Assembly (NCBI GenBank): GCA_028719225.1
Contig: JAQUKI010000004.1
Location: forward strand, 1-32,294
Length of the DNA: 32,294 bases
Direction: 5' to 3'
Source of the DNA: Fidelibacterota bacterium
Lineage (GTDB): Bacteria > Fidelibacterota > UBA2242
Under the pieces are notes generated by a model, which did no database searches, was not told where the DNA came from, and saw nothing but the letters and a program-made list of their open reading frames with translations. This document shows, in pieces, positions 16,301 through 24,938 of the stretch. The translations under genes were made by a program, and so were the position numbers. Within the stretch, counting starts at the first letter, position 1; each line of letters opens with the position of its first letter.

Positions 16301-16335
16301 AGTCCGTCGTGAGGTAATTCATGACGGACTTTTTG
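16301..16335 (+). terminator. Rho-independent terminator after the DUF5916 gene
   Basis: A 12-bp stem (one G–U pair), AGTCCGTCGTGA at 16301–16312 and TCATGACGGACT at 16319–16330, with a six-base loop, is followed by TTTTT. It lies 24 bases after the stop codon. Confidence 0.9.
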
Positions 16336-16371
16336 TCATGTAATGAAGGAGTAGGTTTTTCAAGATAATTC

Positions 16372-16400
16372 TTGACATCATAGTAAATTTTATTTAAAAT
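16372..16400 (+). promoter_or_regulatory. Housekeeping-type promoter for the TonB-receptor operon
   Basis: A perfect -35 TTGACA (16372–16377), a 17-base spacer and TAAAAT (16395–16400) as -10 form a near-consensus sigma-70 promoter between the DUF5916 terminator and the receptor gene. It predicts transcription starting near 16407 and a leader of about 140 bases. Confidence 0.7.
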
Positions 16401-16465
16401 TCTGGCCAAGTACTACGGTACAGAGTTATTAGAAATTTGAAAATAGTATGAGTTTTGAGTAATGA

Positions 16466-16500
16466 TTTGTCCTTGTTAAAGCGGAGTTGATCGGGACAAA
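16466..16500 (+). other. Possible leader hairpin before the TonB-receptor gene
   Basis: TTTGTCC (16466–16472) and GGACAAA (16494–16500) can pair as a perfect 7-bp stem with a 21-base loop, in the middle of the predicted leader. No T-run follows, so it is not an intrinsic terminator. It may be chance. Confidence 0.25.
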
Positions 16501-16548
16501 CATTAGCGGGTTGTGAGAGAGTTTTAAATTTCTTTACAGGGAGGCGAA

Positions 16549-19500
16549 ATGTTTCATCCAATTAAACGATATGCGAGCCGATCGTTTTTTGCTTGTTGCA
16601 TCATTTTGAGTCTTTTCGGAAGCTTATGGGCTGATTATGGGAAAATCGTTGGGCGGGTGACGGATAAAAAGACAGGTACACCACTTCCCGGGACAAATGT
16701 CATGATCGAGAGTATTTGGGATAACGGGAAAGTAGTTCAGATTGAAAATAAACAAGGAGCCTCCTGCGACGAGGATGGCAGGTTCGTCATTCTAAACATA
16801 TCGCCGAATATTTATAACATTAAAGCGACAATGATTGGTTACACACCCCTTCAGATTGAACAGGTAGTTGTCAATATCGACCGCACGATCACCGTAAATT
16901 TTGAGTTGGAACAGGCATCGATCGAGATGGAGGCTGTTCGAGTCGTCGCCCAAAGAGAAGTGATCAAACCGGATGTTTACGGAACGCAGGAAGTCATCAA
17001 CGTCGATCGCCTGAGTGAGACGCCGATTATGCGTGTTGATGAATTCGTTGGCAAGATCAAAGGCGTCGATCTCGTTGCAGATAATGATGGCAATGGATTG
17101 AGCGTGCGTGGTGGCGAAGTGCGTGAAACCGATGTTCGCATCGACGGTATGTCAGCCCGGGATCCGAGGTCCGAAAACTCCTATCTATCTTTGAATTCGA
17201 CCTCCGTCGCCGAACTTCAAGTATTGACTGGCGGATTCGAAGCGAAATATGGCGGTTTTCGTTCCGGATTGGTCAACGTCGTTACCAAAGAAGGAAGCCG
17301 TGATAAAATCAGCGTTTCGTTTAAAGTGGACTATACGCCAACGAACGATTTTAAATACTTTGGAACTAATCAGTGGAGTGAAGATTCATGGGTTTACAAG
17401 ATTTTTGCCGATACCAACTATAAGTATATCGATCCGCGCGACGGAAAAACGAAAACGGTCTGTTACGACGGATTTGCGATGGATGCGAAAGGACAACCTA
17501 TCGATTCATTAATTCCAGAGGGTGTTCCTGATGTGTTTTGGACGTTTAAAGGTTGGAACAATAAAAATGAAGGCACCAAGAATTATGAAAAAATTGGGCT
17601 CATCATTCCGCGTACAAAAAGACTGACTGCCGAGCAAAAACGCAAACTCTGGGAAACGCAACATCCACTTTATAAATATGCTACCAAACCGGATATGTAC
17701 ATTGAAGGTACCATGACGGGGCCGGTTCCCGGAAGATGGATTCCTTTGATCGGAAACGTGCTGGAAAAATCCACGTTCATGTTAGGCGGAAAATATGAAA
17801 ACACTCAATTCGCATTTCCCATCGGGCCGCGGGACGCATATGTAGATTATAACGGGCAGTTGAAAATAACTACGGCCATTTCACCGAAAACGAAAATATC
17901 AACCAATGCACTTTATGCCAAGGTTGAAACGAACACCGGAGACCGTCCGACGTCGATGGGCGGCGCTCTGCTCGATTATTCCAGCCGGTTCAATTTCCTC
18001 AGTAATACACAGAGTTCGGTGCAACAACAGGCACGAATTCTCGGGAGCGGCGACGGTTATGTGAACATGTTCAACAGAAGCCGTCTGCAATATCTCGATC
18101 AACGTTGGTTGATGAGCGGAATTAAACTCAATCATACGATTTCTTCGAAAGCGTTCTTCACGCTCGAAGCGCAATACACTTATCAGGATAACGAAATCCA
18201 GCCGTATTCTTCAGACACATCGAATGCGGATAATTGGGTTTGGGTGGATACGACGCAAGGGAGAAGTTGGCGTGCGCTGATTTTTCCAAATATTGGTACT
18301 CCGAGCAGTTCGACGAACCTACTTCAGGATATCAACGATCTGTTCAGGATTTACGGCGGACTTCAACAAGTCGATTCATCCTATTCATGGACTTTCAATC
18401 TCAGAGGTGATCTGACAGCCCAAATGGGCAGATTTCATCAGATTGAAGCAGGATTCGCATTTAAGTACTCATACTCATTTGTTTATTCGGGGACTTGGTA
18501 CCAATCCGAAAAACTGTGGACACCCGGTATTCCGGACGCCTGGCAATACTACAAAATCGCACCGATCGATGCGGGTTTGTATCTCCAGGATAAACTCGAG
18601 TTTGAAGGAATGATTGCATCGGTTGGTCTGCGTGCAGATTATTTTAACCCACAGAAGCCATCTTACGAAGTCAGTTTTCCACTCGACGAGGATTATTCGG
18701 GTCTTTATTCTGAAGTCTATGATTATTTAACTGGCGAATGGGGAAGCTACGAACGGTGGCTGGTCTTTCGCGAATTGATGGGCGATCCGCCCGGTTGGCC
18801 TGAAAAGAAGATTCGACAACAGTTGAAAATATCTCCCCGCCTTGGTGTTTCCTTTCCAATAACAATCAATAGTAAGTTATATTTCAACTACGGGCATTTT
18901 TACCAGCGTCCGAATATCACTTTTCTGTACAATTTAGGAATTTCACAGATAGGTGCCGTTGTTCCTTCGACTAATCTGGAAATGGGAAAGACGGTTGCCT
19001 ATGAATTTGGTTATGAACAACGATTCCTGCGAAATTTCCTTTTCAACACGACGATGTATTATAAAGACGTGAAAAACGATCCGCTCAGCCGTCACTTTAT
19101 CGATTACTGGCAGGAATTTGAAGTCGCTCTTTACTATCCGGATGGTTATTCGGATATTCGTGGTATCGAGGTTAGACTTGAAAAATCTATTGGACAGTTT
19201 TTTACGTTCTGGGCGAATTATGAATATATGCTTCAGAGTTGGGGGCAACATGGTCTGAGTTATGTTTATGAGAACAGAATTCTTGCCATCGATGAGGAAC
19301 GAAGCGCGAACCTGACAGTAACGGAACCTATACCGAAAGCTCATCTCAATGTGAACTTTCATACGCCAAGAAAATGGGGCCCGAGATTGTTTGGCCTCAA
19401 ACCCTTGGCTGGATTTGTCTTTAATTTTATGGTCGATTGGAAGGATGGCGGAAGAGCAACCATTCTGACCGATCCGATAACAGGTATTGCAAAAAAGGTT

Positions 19501-19809
19501 GATATTGTGGACTATTCCAATATCGATTTGCGTGCATCAAAAGCGTTTCAGGTTGCAGGCGTGAATCTGGAATTTGTCGTGACAGTCGCCAATTTATTGA
19601 ACGAAAAACGGCTTTACACCAGTGCGTTTACAACGACACAGTATAGTCGATACAAAGAGTCCCTGCATTTCCCATTTGAATCGGGTGAACAGCATGGACA
19701 TGACAAATGGGGTGAATGGGACAAAGATTATATCGATCTCGGATGGTTTCAGACACCGCTGTTCCTGAATCCCAGACGTGTGCTGGTCGGATTAAGAGTG
19801 AATTTCTAA
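16549..19809 (+). CDS. TonB-dependent receptor with carboxypeptidase-regulatory-like N-terminal domain
   Basis: A 1086-residue outer-membrane receptor. A signal peptide (about 1–28) is followed by a carboxypeptidase-regulatory-like beta-sandwich (about 30–120: GKIVGRVTDKKTGTPLPGTNV ... GYTPLQIEQVVV), then a plug domain (about 145–250, with LSVRGGEVRETDVRIDG and the VLTGGFEAKYGG ... GLVNVVTKEG segment), then a long beta-barrel ending in RRVLVGLRVNF, with the terminal aromatic residue expected of barrel proteins. Such receptors import large substrates with energy from TonB–ExbBD or act as part of surface complexes. GGGAGG lies before ATG 16549. It is first in an apparent operon with the secreted FN3 protein (42-base gap) and the PorV-like protein; the ligand is unknown. 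Confidence 0.92.
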   Translation: MFHPIKRYASRSFFACCIILSLFGSLWADYGKIVGRVTDKKTGTPLPGTNVMIESIWDNGKVVQIENKQGASCDEDGRFVILNISPNIYNIKATMIGYTPLQIEQVVVNIDRTITVNFELEQASIEMEAVRVVAQREVIKPDVYGTQEVINVDRLSETPIMRVDEFVGKIKGVDLVADNDGNGLSVRGGEVRETDVRIDGMSARDPRSENSYLSLNSTSVAELQVLTGGFEAKYGGFRSGLVNVVTKEGSRDKISVSFKVDYTPTNDFKYFGTNQWSEDSWVYKIFADTNYKYIDPRDGKTKTVCYDGFAMDAKGQPIDSLIPEGVPDVFWTFKGWNNKNEGTKNYEKIGLIIPRTKRLTAEQKRKLWETQHPLYKYATKPDMYIEGTMTGPVPGRWIPLIGNVLEKSTFMLGGKYENTQFAFPIGPRDAYVDYNGQLKITTAISPKTKISTNALYAKVETNTGDRPTSMGGALLDYSSRFNFLSNTQSSVQQQARILGSGDGYVNMFNRSRLQYLDQRWLMSGIKLNHTISSKAFFTLEAQYTYQDNEIQPYSSDTSNADNWVWVDTTQGRSWRALIFPNIGTPSSSTNLLQDINDLFRIYGGLQQVDSSYSWTFNLRGDLTAQMGRFHQIEAGFAFKYSYSFVYSGTWYQSEKLWTPGIPDAWQYYKIAPIDAGLYLQDKLEFEGMIASVGLRADYFNPQKPSYEVSFPLDEDYSGLYSEVYDYLTGEWGSYERWLVFRELMGDPPGWPEKKIRQQLKISPRLGVSFPITINSKLYFNYGHFYQRPNITFLYNLGISQIGAVVPSTNLEMGKTVAYEFGYEQRFLRNFLFNTTMYYKDVKNDPLSRHFIDYWQEFEVALYYPDGYSDIRGIEVRLEKSIGQFFTFWANYEYMLQSWGQHGLSYVYENRILAIDEERSANLTVTEPIPKAHLNVNFHTPRKWGPRLFGLKPLAGFVFNFMVDWKDGGRATILTDPITGIAKKVDIVDYSNIDLRASKAFQVAGVNLEFVVTVANLLNEKRLYTSAFTTTQYSRYKESLHFPFESGEQHGHDKWGEWDKDYIDLGWFQTPLFLNPRRVLVGLRVNF

Positions 19810-19851
19810 TGTACGAACGCATTGACAATGCACATGAATTAGGAGAAGGAA

Positions 19852-21984
19852 ATGAATTGGATCAATAAAAAATCGGCAGTCATAGTTTTGTCTGTATTTT
19901 TTCTTTTTGTCAATTTCCAAATGGCGTTCGGACAGAGAAAAGAATCCGGACGTCCGATGTTTATTAATGTCAACGCCATTAAACTGGATATGAAAAAAGT
20001 GGCAGGAGAAGGGCAATTCACGACCCAGTACAGTTGGAGATTGACGGACGGAGAGGTCTCGAATGAGATTTGGCAATATCCTCAGGATGAATGGCATTCA
20101 CGTTTGTTGTACCAAATTTTTAACCCGATTTGTCCGGACGATGATGGCTTCACTGACAATTTTGGTGTTAAAAAAATCATCCCGGAAACATTTGTCAGCA
20201 ACGGAAGAAACGTATTTTCTCAGGAAATTCGTCGCTATCGTCCGCCAAACATCACGGTGGACGGCATTGCACAAAATCAGGAATACACATGGGAGACGGA
20301 TCCGAATTTAAAATCTGATATATGTGCGGTTTGGGAAGACATCATTCCGTTTTGGGGAATCCGAACTCATATCGAAGTATACGGATTCAGTCATCCGCTT
20401 CATGATAATTATCTGATTTGGAAAGCGACTTACCGATTTACAGGCGAGACGAAGACACCCATTCAAAGTCCCGACTCCAGTGATATGTTTCCCGATCAGA
20501 CGATGCGAATCTGGTGGCCGCTTTCATTTAGTTTCGGCCCGTCCAAAGCGGGTGAATACGCCACAACGGGTGGTTTTGGGTATGAAGGACAGGATGATCT
20601 GGATAGCTGGTTTGCCAAACCATCAGCTTTGTTACCCGGTAACAACCGTGATTCGTTATATGTCGCCTACTATTGGGACTATAAGACACCAGGGACATCG
20701 ACCTATATTAATGGTAGTTCCGATGATACAGGCGATCCGGATCGGATATCAGGGCATTTGCTATCCAGTCAAATCCCCGGCTTCGCTCTTCTTCACGCCG
20801 CAAAAAATAGCTTCGAAACAACCGATGATGACCTAGCTCAACCCTACTCAATGGCACACGCTACTATTGAAAATGATTTATGGGGGCGGCGTGATTTCGG
20901 ATTAAGAGATACTTATATCGGTCATGATGCGCTGGGGAAATTTCCGTTGGATCCGATAACGGAAGGAGAAATTGCAGATAATGGCTATCAGAAAGGGCCG
21001 ATGCGGTTCATCAGTATCGGTCCCTATGAACTTGAAAAACGGTCGAATCCTAATGAATGCGATTCAATCTGCGCCGTCTATGCCATTGGAACCGGTTCGA
21101 TTTCATGGACCGCTGCCGACACGATTGGCTATCAGTGGCTGAAACAACCTGACGCTTCGAATATCGTCACCGATTCTATAAAAAATGCGATCATCATGAC
21201 TGGTAAAGATTCACTCTTTCAAGCAATGGATCGGGCAAATTGGGCTTGGCATCGCGGGCTCGATATTCCAGATCCGCCGCCATCGCCGGATATGATCGTG
21301 ACAAGCGATGCCGATAGAGTTGTGATTTCATGGTCTTATCCAAGTTCATCCTACTATAGAGATCCGGATACAGGTATAGATGATTGGTACGCCTGGCGCG
21401 TCTATCGAAAAAAAGGCGCCGCATGGGTCAATGATCCCGAAGATAAGCAGAGCGGAGAAACGTGGAAATTGATCTTTGAGACGACCGACCGGAACGCACT
21501 TATGTACGTTGACGAAAACGTGACGCGCGGAGTCAGCTATTACTATGCAGTGACTGCCGTGGATAACGGAACTCAAAACCCGGATGACATCGTTCCGAAT
21601 ATGAAACTGGAAAGTTCGCGTTATTTGACCCGTTCGGCGTTGCCGGCGATCCCCTTCAAGGCAGGTCTTTCGGTCTCAAATATGATACGCGTCGTTCCCA
21701 ACCCGGCAACTATCAATGCCGGCGGATTGGGTTTTCCCGGAAACGAAAATCAGATATTATTTGCCAATCTTCCATACATTTGTAATCTAAAAGTCTATAC
21801 GGAAACGGGTGACTTTATCACAGAAATCGATCACCTCGGTACCGATCAGGAAATTTGGGGACAACGAACGGATTCTAATCAGTATGTCGCCAGCGGGATT
21901 TACATTCTTGTGGTGACCAAAGCAGAATCTGTCGACGGGAAGAAACTGCCGGACCAGTATGTTAAATTCGTATTGGTTCGATAG
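19852..21984 (+). CDS. Secreted protein with FN3 and T9SS/FlgD-like C-terminal domain
   Basis: A 710-residue exported protein. Residues 1–27 form a signal peptide ending near VNFQMAFGQ. I do not recognise the large middle region (about 30–470), which is rich in Trp, Tyr and Asp. About 476–590 form a fibronectin type III domain (RVVISWSYP ... YYYAVTAVDNGTQ). The last 100 residues resemble a sorting/FlgD-type Ig domain: VVPNPATINAG, then LKVYTETGDFITEI and SGIYILVVT. Such tails in FCB bacteria mark cargo for type IX or similar secretion, and the next gene encodes a PorV relative, a type IX shuttle family. GGAGAAGGAA precedes ATG 19852. It is probably a surface-exposed partner of the upstream receptor. 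Confidence 0.8.
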   Translation: MNWINKKSAVIVLSVFFLFVNFQMAFGQRKESGRPMFINVNAIKLDMKKVAGEGQFTTQYSWRLTDGEVSNEIWQYPQDEWHSRLLYQIFNPICPDDDGFTDNFGVKKIIPETFVSNGRNVFSQEIRRYRPPNITVDGIAQNQEYTWETDPNLKSDICAVWEDIIPFWGIRTHIEVYGFSHPLHDNYLIWKATYRFTGETKTPIQSPDSSDMFPDQTMRIWWPLSFSFGPSKAGEYATTGGFGYEGQDDLDSWFAKPSALLPGNNRDSLYVAYYWDYKTPGTSTYINGSSDDTGDPDRISGHLLSSQIPGFALLHAAKNSFETTDDDLAQPYSMAHATIENDLWGRRDFGLRDTYIGHDALGKFPLDPITEGEIADNGYQKGPMRFISIGPYELEKRSNPNECDSICAVYAIGTGSISWTAADTIGYQWLKQPDASNIVTDSIKNAIIMTGKDSLFQAMDRANWAWHRGLDIPDPPPSPDMIVTSDADRVVISWSYPSSSYYRDPDTGIDDWYAWRVYRKKGAAWVNDPEDKQSGETWKLIFETTDRNALMYVDENVTRGVSYYYAVTAVDNGTQNPDDIVPNMKLESSRYLTRSALPAIPFKAGLSVSNMIRVVPNPATINAGGLGFPGNENQILFANLPYICNLKVYTETGDFITEIDHLGTDQEIWGQRTDSNQYVASGIYILVVTKAESVDGKKLPDQYVKFVLVR

Positions 21985-21996
21985 GAGGATATGATA

Positions 21997-23025
21997 ATGA
22001 AAAACCATAGATATTTATCCGGGATTTTTATACTTTTGACGGTTTGTGTTTGGATTGGTGTGGGCAGAGCGGATTTCGTGAAAAAAGGTCAGGTCGGTTT
22101 TCGTTTCCTTGAGAATCCGGTTTCAGCCGAAGCGATCGGTAGAGGCGGTTTGGGATTGATTACATTCCGGAATTCCAATACTGTCTTTTGGAATCCGGCA
22201 GGACTCGGTTGGATTGAAGGAAAATACGATTTCAACGCGAACTATACGAAAGGTATCGCCGACATCAATTATAGTTCATTTGTTGGCGCGGTCAATTTCG
22301 GCAAGATCGGTGTCATTGCCATCGATCTGCTTAGTATGGATTACGGTGAATTTCAAGGAACTCGCCGCGCGAATAACGATCAGGGATTTGAAGATACAGA
22401 ACCGTTTTCTCCTACTGCTTATTCACTCGGTTTGACCTATAGCCAAAAAGTCAGCAATCGTTTTTCATACGGTGTTCGTGTTAAATATGTCGTTCAGGAT
22501 CTGACCAGCGCCTGGGTTGGGCTCTACGGAACCGATGTCGACGATACCAATCTTGTCATCAAGCAAAGAAGTTATTCGGCGACCGAACCTTCCGTCGATG
22601 TCGGAACGACCTACGATTTTCTCAAAAACGGTATCCGGTTCGGCGCGGTCATCCAGAATTTCTCCCGCGAAGTCCGCTATGAACGAGAGAAATTTCCTCT
22701 TCCGTTTTCAGTAAGTTTCAGTATAGGAATCAAACCGCTCACGTTCTTTTTACCGGACGAATCTATTCATTCACTGATGCTTGGATTTGAGACAAATCAC
22801 CCGCGTGATTATCGGGAAAAAATAAGAGTCGGCGCCGAGTACACTTTTCAGAATTTGCTGATCCTGAGAACCGGCTATATGGCAAATTACGATGAGCGGG
22901 GCTGGACTTTCGGCATGGGTGTCCGGCAGGTATTTTCAGGAATTAAATACAGAATCGATTACGCATATCAGGACTTCGGTATTTTTAATGGAATTCATAC
23001 ATTCACGATCGGACTTACTCGTTGA
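21997..23025 (+). CDS. PorV/PorQ-family outer-membrane beta-barrel protein
   Basis: A 342-residue protein. GGAGG at 21984–21988 is only two bases from ATG 21991 but eight from ATG 21997, so I chose 21997. A signal peptide covers about 1–25. The N-terminal part, GFRFLENPVSAEAIGRGG ... NSNTVFWNPAGLGWI, is the diagnostic segment of PorV/UPF0164-type barrels, and alternating strands continue to the end (FNGIHTFTIGLTR). PorV relatives shuttle type IX cargo at the outer membrane. It lies 12 bases after the gene for a protein with a sorting-like tail, supporting a secretion partnership, though family members can also act as general porins. Confidence 0.85.
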   Translation: MKNHRYLSGIFILLTVCVWIGVGRADFVKKGQVGFRFLENPVSAEAIGRGGLGLITFRNSNTVFWNPAGLGWIEGKYDFNANYTKGIADINYSSFVGAVNFGKIGVIAIDLLSMDYGEFQGTRRANNDQGFEDTEPFSPTAYSLGLTYSQKVSNRFSYGVRVKYVVQDLTSAWVGLYGTDVDDTNLVIKQRSYSATEPSVDVGTTYDFLKNGIRFGAVIQNFSREVRYEREKFPLPFSVSFSIGIKPLTFFLPDESIHSLMLGFETNHPRDYREKIRVGAEYTFQNLLILRTGYMANYDERGWTFGMGVRQVFSGIKYRIDYAYQDFGIFNGIHTFTIGLTR

Positions 23026-23027
23026 TA

Positions 23028-23056
23028 TTGACAACGAGATACCGGTTAAATTATAG
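23028..23056 (+). promoter_or_regulatory. Possible promoter for the GH9 gene
   Basis: TTGACA (23028–23033) is followed after 17 bases by TTATAG (23051–23056), just after the PorV-like stop and about 55 bases before the GH9 start. The -35 is perfect and the -10 imperfect. The GH9 gene may be transcribed separately or by read-through. Confidence 0.4.
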
Positions 23057-23111
23057 GTTTAATCGTTAAAAAACCGAAATCTCATTGATGTTTTATTGAT
23101 AAGGAAATGTA

Positions 23112-24926
23112 ATGACCGCGAAACGACATAGAATTTGGATATTTACATTGATTGCAGTCGCGATGCTGACGTCGATGCCATCATTGATGAATGCCACGGA
23201 AAATGAAGTTTTCATTCGCGCCAATCAAGTTGGTTATCTTCCGGACGAAGAGAAAGTCGCCATCGCTTTCTCGACGGCTCCCCTGATCGATCAAAAATTT
23301 GATCTCATTGATGCTATCACCGGAAAGGTCGTATGGTCATCTCCTAAAATCGGCGCTTCCGTCGGAACTTATGGGAATTATCCTTACAATTATTTGCTCG
23401 ATTTTTCAGCAGTTCAAACTCCCGGCAGATATAAAATCCGATTGAAAACCGCCAACGTGATTTCTCTTCCGTTTACGATCGGAAAGAACGCTTATGACGG
23501 TTATCAGGAATTCATCGTCCGATACATATCGCAACAGCGATGCGGTTACAATCCGGCGCTCGATCAGGTCTGCCATCGAAAAGATGGGCGAACGATGTAT
23601 GGACCTATGCCGGACAGCACGTACATCGACGCCAGCGGCGGCTGGCACGACGCGGCGGATTACCTGCGGTATTTGATGACGTCGGGAAATACAGTGTGTC
23701 GTTTGCTGTTCGCTTACAAGCAAAACAAGACGAAATTCACGGATGTGGTCGATGAATGGGGACACTCCGGCTCGAACGGCATTCCGGATGTTTTGGACGA
23801 GGCGAAGTGGGGACTCGACTGGATGCTGAAAATGCATCCGAAACCCGATCAACTATTCCATCAGGTCGCCGACGACCGCGATCACATCGGATTCAAACTT
23901 CCTTATTTGGATACAGCTGATTATGGTTGGGGAAAAGGCGGATACCGGCCGGTTTACTATGCGACCGGGAAGCCGCAGGGATTGAAAAAATTCCAAAATA
24001 CGTCCACCGGGATTGCAAATCTTGCTGGTCGATACGCTGTGGCAATGGCGATGGCTTATGATATCTGGAAGAACGAATTGAAAGACTTAAACTTTGCCGA
24101 ACGGTGTCTGAAAGCAGGAATCGAGGTTTATGAAATGGGCTTGAAACAGCCCGGCTGTCAGGAAGGGACGCCCTGCACGCAACCGTACCGGTACTATGAA
24201 AACACCTGGGCGGACGATATGGAATGGGGCGCAGCGGAACTATTTAAGGCGACCAATCAGAAGAAGTATCTGGAAGAAGCCAGGATCTTTGCAAAGATGA
24301 TCCAATCAACATCATGGATGGGCGCAGATACAGCCCGGCATTACGAATTTTATCCGTTCATGAATATGGGACATTACGCGCTTTTCGAGGTTACCGAACC
24401 ATCGTTCCGCGATACGCTCATCGGCTATTACCGTTCAGGTATCGAAGCAGTTCAAAAACGCGCGCAATCGAATCCGTATTTCGTCGGGATGCCTTTTATC
24501 TGGTGTAGCAATCACCTGGCGGCGGCGTTTGTCACGCAATGTATCCTGTATGAAAAAATGACCGGCGATAAGCAGTTCCGATCTGTCATGTCAGCGCACC
24601 GCGATTGGCTTTTAGGCAGAAATCCTTGGGGCGTCAGCCAGTTTGCTGACATTCCGGAAAAAGAAGGCAACACACCGCTTTATCCGCATTCCGTTATGAC
24701 CGGTTTAAATCAAAGGATTACCGGCGCGATGAATGACGGACCCGTTTACGCCTCGATTTATAATAGTCTCGCTGGAATCCGATTGGTCAATCCTGATTCG
24801 TATGCAAAATTCCAGTCCGATCTGGTCGTATATCATGATGATGTTGGTGACTATTCGACCAATGAACCGACGCTGGATGGAACCGCCGAAGCGCTATTCT
24901 TCATCGCGACTTTCGGAAATGAATAA
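23112..24926 (+). CDS. Glycoside hydrolase family 9 with N-terminal Ig-like (CelD_N) domain
   Basis: A 604-residue secreted enzyme. Residues 1–30 form a signal peptide; about 32–123 are the CelD_N Ig-like domain (IRANQVGYLPDEEKVAI); the rest is the GH9 (alpha/alpha)6 barrel. Catalytic Asp180 and Asp183 lie in SGGWHDAADY (usually DAGD), the LLGRNPWGVS signature is near 495–505, and the acid Glu585 is in DYSTNEPTLDG. GH9 enzymes are mainly beta-1,4-glucanases but include exo-beta-glucosaminidases. No carbohydrate-binding module is attached. With nearby deacetylase and NagA, a chitosan-type or glucan substrate are both possible; the sequence alone does not decide. GGAAATGTA precedes ATG 23112, a weak ribosome site. 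Confidence 0.92.
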   Translation: MTAKRHRIWIFTLIAVAMLTSMPSLMNATENEVFIRANQVGYLPDEEKVAIAFSTAPLIDQKFDLIDAITGKVVWSSPKIGASVGTYGNYPYNYLLDFSAVQTPGRYKIRLKTANVISLPFTIGKNAYDGYQEFIVRYISQQRCGYNPALDQVCHRKDGRTMYGPMPDSTYIDASGGWHDAADYLRYLMTSGNTVCRLLFAYKQNKTKFTDVVDEWGHSGSNGIPDVLDEAKWGLDWMLKMHPKPDQLFHQVADDRDHIGFKLPYLDTADYGWGKGGYRPVYYATGKPQGLKKFQNTSTGIANLAGRYAVAMAMAYDIWKNELKDLNFAERCLKAGIEVYEMGLKQPGCQEGTPCTQPYRYYENTWADDMEWGAAELFKATNQKKYLEEARIFAKMIQSTSWMGADTARHYEFYPFMNMGHYALFEVTEPSFRDTLIGYYRSGIEAVQKRAQSNPYFVGMPFIWCSNHLAAAFVTQCILYEKMTGDKQFRSVMSAHRDWLLGRNPWGVSQFADIPEKEGNTPLYPHSVMTGLNQRITGAMNDGPVYASIYNSLAGIRLVNPDSYAKFQSDLVVYHDDVGDYSTNEPTLDGTAEALFFIATFGNE

Positions 24927-24938
24927 TCGCTCGGCGAC

